Of a stretch of 64,000 nucleotides of DNA, positions 60,934 through 64,000 are shown piece after piece. The notes below the pieces were generated by a model. It searched no databases and was not told the DNA's origin. It saw only the letters and a list, made by a program, of their open reading frames with translations. A program made the position numbers and the translations under genes. Within the stretch, counting starts at the first letter, position 1, and every line of letters starts with the position of its first letter. Origin of the DNA: Caulobacter sp048541825 (lineage in GTDB: Bacteria; Pseudomonadota; Alphaproteobacteria; Caulobacterales; Caulobacteraceae); assembly GCF_048541825.1 (NCBI RefSeq), contig NZ_CP183333.1, positions 1 to 64,000 of the forward strand, written 5' to 3'.

Positions 60934-61603
60934 TGAGCACCTGTTCGTCAGAGTCCGTGTTGAATTCCGCGTCCACCGTCAAAACCTGAGGCAGGGCGTG
61001 CCACGCCGCGTCGGGACGGGGCATCCGCATGACATGGCGGATATGGTCCGCGTTCGAGTGCGAAGTCAGCATTTCCAGGAGCGCGAAGGCGACCTCGATG
61101 GCCGTTCCGGGGCCGGTTGAGGTAATCAGTGCGCCGTCAATGACCAGCGGGCGATCGACGAACGTCGCGCCATAGGATTCAAGCTGAGCTTTTCGCTTTC
61201 CGCCAACCTGATGATAGGTCGTCGCGCGCCGGCCTTGCAGGATACCCGCCGCGCCGAGCGCGAGTGCCGCCACACAGGCCGAGGCGATCGGCTTGCCCGC
61301 CGCTTCGAAGTTACGGATCACCTCCGAAAAGTCATGCGACAATGCGTCGTCGTAAAAGCCGGCACCTTCAAAGCCGCCAGGAATGGCCAGGGCGTCAAAG
61401 GTGGCAAGATCGAGATCTTGGACGTTCTGGTCGGGGACTACCGAAAAGCCGAACGTGGCCCGAAGCATCGGGCGAAGACCAGCCGAAACGAGGTCGATCG
61501 GTTCTTCGCCATCGATGTTGGCCCAGCCCAGTACGTCGGTAAAGCCAGCCGCTTCCAGCGGCTCGAAACCATCTGCCAAAAGTAACAAGACCTTCTTGGC
61601 CAT
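60926..61603 (-). CDS. DJ-1/PfpI-family protein
   Basis: A 225-residue DJ-1/PfpI fold protein. It has VLLLLADGFEPLEAAGFTDVL (acidic residue for the nucleophile elbow), ALAIPGGFEGAGFYDD, the elbow Cys in PIASACVAALALGAAGIL and ITSTGPGTAIEVAFALLEML. The C-terminus is about 30 residues longer than usual for DJ-1. Such proteins act in oxidative or carbonyl stress; glyoxalase or deglycase activity is debated. Its overlap with gor suggests joint control under oxidative stress. Confidence 0.88.
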   Translation of the reverse strand: MAKKVLLLLADGFEPLEAAGFTDVLGWANIDGEEPIDLVSAGLRPMLRATFGFSVVPDQNVQDLDLATFDALAIPGGFEGAGFYDDALSHDFSEVIRNFEAAGKPIASACVAALALGAAGILQGRRATTYHQVGGKRKAQLESYGATFVDRPLVIDGALITSTGPGTAIEVAFALLEMLTSHSNADHIRHVMRMPRPDAAWHALPQVLTVDAEFNTDSDEQVLNG

Positions 61604-61671
61604 GCTCGATCCCTGACGAAATGTCGCCGGACCCTGGCGAAAATCGCCCGGCCGCTCCGCGAACGTGATGC

Positions 61672-61689
61672 GCTGTCAACCTTGACAGC
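61672..61689. promoter_or_regulatory. Perfect dyad, probable operator of the DJ-1/gor operon
   Basis: GCTGTCAA, a two-base spacer CC, and TTGACAGC form a perfect 8+8 inverted repeat about 70 bases upstream of the DJ-1-like start. Each arm contains a TTGACA hexamer, so a -35 element could lie inside the operator in either direction. Confidence 0.5.
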
Positions 61690-61858
61690 TGGACCAGTGT
61701 CCGGATCGGCGGCGCTCAGCGCCATCCTGCTTTTGCGCAATAGTGCCTTTCGTCAGGCGGAGTGTAAGCGGCCACAAGGCGAGCCCCCGCGCAAACGCCG
61801 ACCTTGTGGGCGGTAGCGTTACGCAGCACATTCACACGCTCAATCCCTTGAGGGCCGG

Positions 61859-63955
61859 CTAAACGTCCAAGACAAGCGGCCCGGGCACATCACCGCCATC
61901 GTGCTTGGGCGCCGCACTGCAGATCAGGGCCTCACCATCTTCATAATGGGCAGTGGGGCTGTTCTCGTAGCCGACCGCGCCGCTGAGCAGCTTAACTGCG
62001 CAGACGCCGCACGAACCCGATCGGCAACTATGCAAGGGAGAAAGGCCCTCGCGCTCGGCAAGCTCAAGAAGCGTTCCATCCCCCGGCCGCCAGGTCGCGT
62101 GCTTACCGCTGGCGCGGAACTCCACCTCCACGGCCGGTCCACCGCCTTCAGTGGCCGCGTTTGGTGCTGCTTTCCGGCCTGTTGCGCTCACGGTCGTCTC
62201 AGCGGCCTTGGGCTTTATTGCAGCCGGACCAAAGGTTTCTGAGTGGATGCGCTCGGGACGAACGCCCATCCCCAACAGACCCTGCGACAGGGCGCTCATG
62301 AATGGCGGCGGTCCGCAAAGGTAGAACTCGTAGTCGTCGAAAGGCAGCCTGGCCTTCAGGAGGGCCAGGTCCACCCAACCGGCTACGTCGTGGTCGCGCC
62401 CCAAGACATCGTTCGGCAAGGGCTCATTATAGGCCGTGACCATCGTGAGGTTGCTATGCCTTGCGCATTTGTCGAGCATGTGGTGGCGGAAGGCATGGTC
62501 AAGGCTGTTGCGCGCACCGTGGAAAAACCACAGGCGCTGCTGTGAACGGCTGCGGCCGTTATTGACGAGGATCCGATTGATCATCGCGATCATCGGCGTA
62601 ACCCCGATACCCGCGGAAAGCAGGACCGCCGGTCGCGGCGCAGCTTCGTCAAAGACAAACTCGCCACGTGGTGGGAGGAGCTCGACGACGTCACCAACGC
62701 TCAGCTGATGGACGGCCTCTGAAAAACGGCCCTGTCGCTTGACGCTTATGCGGTAGCTTGAGCCATTGGCGGCGTCTGAAACTGTATAGGGGCGCAATTC
62801 CAGCGCGCCGTTCACTGTCAAGCGCACAAAGATGTGCTGCCCAGCCTTGTGGACGGGCACGCTGCCTCCATCCATCGGCTTCAGAACCAGAGACCGTACC
62901 GTCTCGGTTTCGGGCTCGGCCCATGCGACGCGAAAAGCACGAAATTCGCCCTTGCCCCAGGCGCCGGGCTCGGTGGCCTCCCAAGATCCAGTCTTATCCA
63001 AATAGGGTGATGCCTCAACGTCTCCGATCGCACGGATCGACAGGCTGGCGGCAACCTTCACGGTCTCCAGAACGGTAAACTGCAAGAGCCGCTCGGCCCC
63101 AGCGAAGCCCGCCACCTCGGGCCCGTCCCAGATGATCTCGGCCTTCGCCGAGATGTGCCAAAGATCACCGGTCGAAAAATCGGGGAAGACAAGTCCGACA
63201 CGCGGTTCGACGAGGATGTTGCCCAGGGTGTTGAACAGGAAATTCCCCAGGAAATCCGGGATGGTGAGCACATCACCCTGAACCCTGACAAAGCCAGGTT
63301 TGCCGCCCCGATGGGAAACATCGACACCGTTGACTGGATCTAGCGCGGCCTTGTCGGTGTGGGTTGAGGCGATGAAGAACGTGTCCGCCTGGGCTACGAG
63401 CAACGCGGCCTCTTGGGACAGCCCTGGGGTTCGCTTGGGGGGAGCGTGCTGGCCCAGCAGCATCTGGTCCACGCGCTCGAAATGACGCCCCTGGATGTAC
63501 TGAGGGCAGTTACCAAAGCTCTGGTCCACAGCGACTGAAAAGCCCTCGGGCCCTCGGGCTGAAACCCGCCCGTTCACCCGGTTACGGCGTCGGGTGTGGA
63601 GTTCGATGCCTAGAAAGCCGACCGGTTGCCCTGCGGCCACGCCTTCGGCCGCGGGGTCCCCAGAGGAGAATGCCGCAGCCAGGGTAAGCGTTGCGGCGCT
63701 CGGAGACTGGACGAAGCCCGGCGCGCCGTCGAGCAGCGTCGCCCAGGGCTGGCCCGTGGCGTCACGAGATCCCAAGACGATGAACGGCAGCTGTTCGAAA
63801 AACGTCCGGTGCTGATCGGGCATCTGACCGCGGATGATTTTCCGGCCGGTCGCTTCAATCTTTGCCCGCACGCCCAGACGTTCCTGGAGCGCCTGCTCGC
63901 CCTCGTGGAAGGGGGAGCGGTCGTGGGGCCAACGGGTGGGATCGCCATGTGTCAC
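61859..63955 (-). CDS. PNPOx / ferredoxin-reductase / 2Fe-2S ferredoxin fusion protein
   Basis: A 698-residue three-domain redox protein. Residues 1-320 are a pyridoxamine-phosphate-oxidase-like split barrel (FEQLPFIVLGSRDATGQPWATLL, FIASTHTDKAALDPVNGVDVSHRGG). Residues 330-590 are an FAD/NAD reductase (LELRPYTVSD, ELLPPRGEFVF, VLLSAGIGVTPMIAMI, FYLCGPPPFM). The C-terminal 90 residues are a plant-type ferredoxin with ligands C-x4-C-x2-C in HSCRSGSCGVCAV and a fourth in LICSAAP. I chose the GTG start (MTHGDPTRW) because GGAG lies nine bases before it; a TTG nine codons earlier is possible. Its electron acceptor is unknown. Confidence 0.85.
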   Translation of the reverse strand: MTHGDPTRWPHDRSPFHEGEQALQERLGVRAKIEATGRKIIRGQMPDQHRTFFEQLPFIVLGSRDATGQPWATLLDGAPGFVQSPSAATLTLAAAFSSGDPAAEGVAAGQPVGFLGIELHTRRRNRVNGRVSARGPEGFSVAVDQSFGNCPQYIQGRHFERVDQMLLGQHAPPKRTPGLSQEAALLVAQADTFFIASTHTDKAALDPVNGVDVSHRGGKPGFVRVQGDVLTIPDFLGNFLFNTLGNILVEPRVGLVFPDFSTGDLWHISAKAEIIWDGPEVAGFAGAERLLQFTVLETVKVAASLSIRAIGDVEASPYLDKTGSWEATEPGAWGKGEFRAFRVAWAEPETETVRSLVLKPMDGGSVPVHKAGQHIFVRLTVNGALELRPYTVSDAANGSSYRISVKRQGRFSEAVHQLSVGDVVELLPPRGEFVFDEAAPRPAVLLSAGIGVTPMIAMINRILVNNGRSRSQQRLWFFHGARNSLDHAFRHHMLDKCARHSNLTMVTAYNEPLPNDVLGRDHDVAGWVDLALLKARLPFDDYEFYLCGPPPFMSALSQGLLGMGVRPERIHSETFGPAAIKPKAAETTVSATGRKAAPNAATEGGGPAVEVEFRASGKHATWRPGDGTLLELAEREGLSPLHSCRSGSCGVCAVKLLSGAVGYENSPTAHYEDGEALICSAAPKHDGGDVPGPLVLDV

Positions 63956-64000
63956 TGAAACTTGCTCCAATGGCGGCACCAACGCGCCGGCCCCATCTGT

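Noticed and set aside
1..64000. CRISPR arrays, rRNA or tRNA genes
   Set aside because: No regularly spaced repeats and no cloverleaf-like or rRNA-like sequence were noticed on reading; a tRNA scan would be the deciding test.

Overview
The window looks like a high-GC alphaproteobacterial chromosome, most probably Caulobacteraceae (Caulobacter, Phenylobacterium or Brevundimonas). That is an inference from the gene families: a TonB receptor / tryptophan-halogenase-like / SapC cluster, a Trb-type transfer operon with DUF2274, a bufferin operon, a periplasmic GH2 beta-galactosidase and a plant-type glutamate-cysteine ligase. No rRNA, tRNA or CRISPR array was seen. The region is strongly accessory, with at least eight insertion sequences or IS relics and many broken genes.

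Region 1 (1-11.3 kb, all minus strand) is one end of an integrative conjugative element. It carries trbC-D-E-(membrane protein)-J-K-L-F-G-I, a small unknown gene, DUF2274, and a RepC-like protein with a DnaA-N-like C-terminus. trbB and the coupling-protein gene, expected upstream of trbC, are absent. TrbJ and TrbK end in the same peptide tail.

Region 2 (11.3-20.6 kb) holds a 185-bp element with 30-bp terminal inverted repeats. One half of it recurs 5.7 kb away, and between the two copies lies a tight three-gene cassette of secreted proteins (12.7-17.1 kb) that I cannot assign to a known system. It is the best candidate for something undescribed. After it come an XRE regulator, an istB relic fused to a selD relic, a DoxX gene, and an internally deleted IS inserted at that gene's stop codon.

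Region 3 (20.7-36 kb) reads as a galactoside utilisation locus: periplasmic beta-galactosidase, TonB receptor plus halogenase-like and SapC proteins, a GntR/FadR regulator, a broken KDPGal aldolase and galactonate dehydratase. It is damaged by an IS427-group element, which truncates a TonB-receptor relic and a glutathione S-transferase gene, and by an IS3 element.

Region 4 (36-45.8 kb) is an IS island: an IS66 possibly nested in an IS6-like element, a hybrid histidine kinase, and a second IS66 with a UPF0149 gene as a fourth overlapping ORF. It also has an AT-rich stand-alone CZB zinc-binding protein, an IS427 end relic and a decayed gor fragment.

Region 5 (46-49 kb) is a bufferin operon (bufA-bufB-bufC-doxX-tlpA) for periplasmic metal buffering. 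Region 6 (49-56.3 kb) has a LysR pseudogene, an esterase, a short inverted-repeat element, a YHS protein, an IS427-group element sitting in the loop of a large hairpin, a TraB/GumN-like protein and an LCAT-type lipase. Region 7 (56.5-64 kb) is conserved chromosome: fabF, gshA, gor, a DJ-1/PfpI gene and a PNPOx-flavodoxin-reductase-ferredoxin fusion, mostly glutathione and redox functions.
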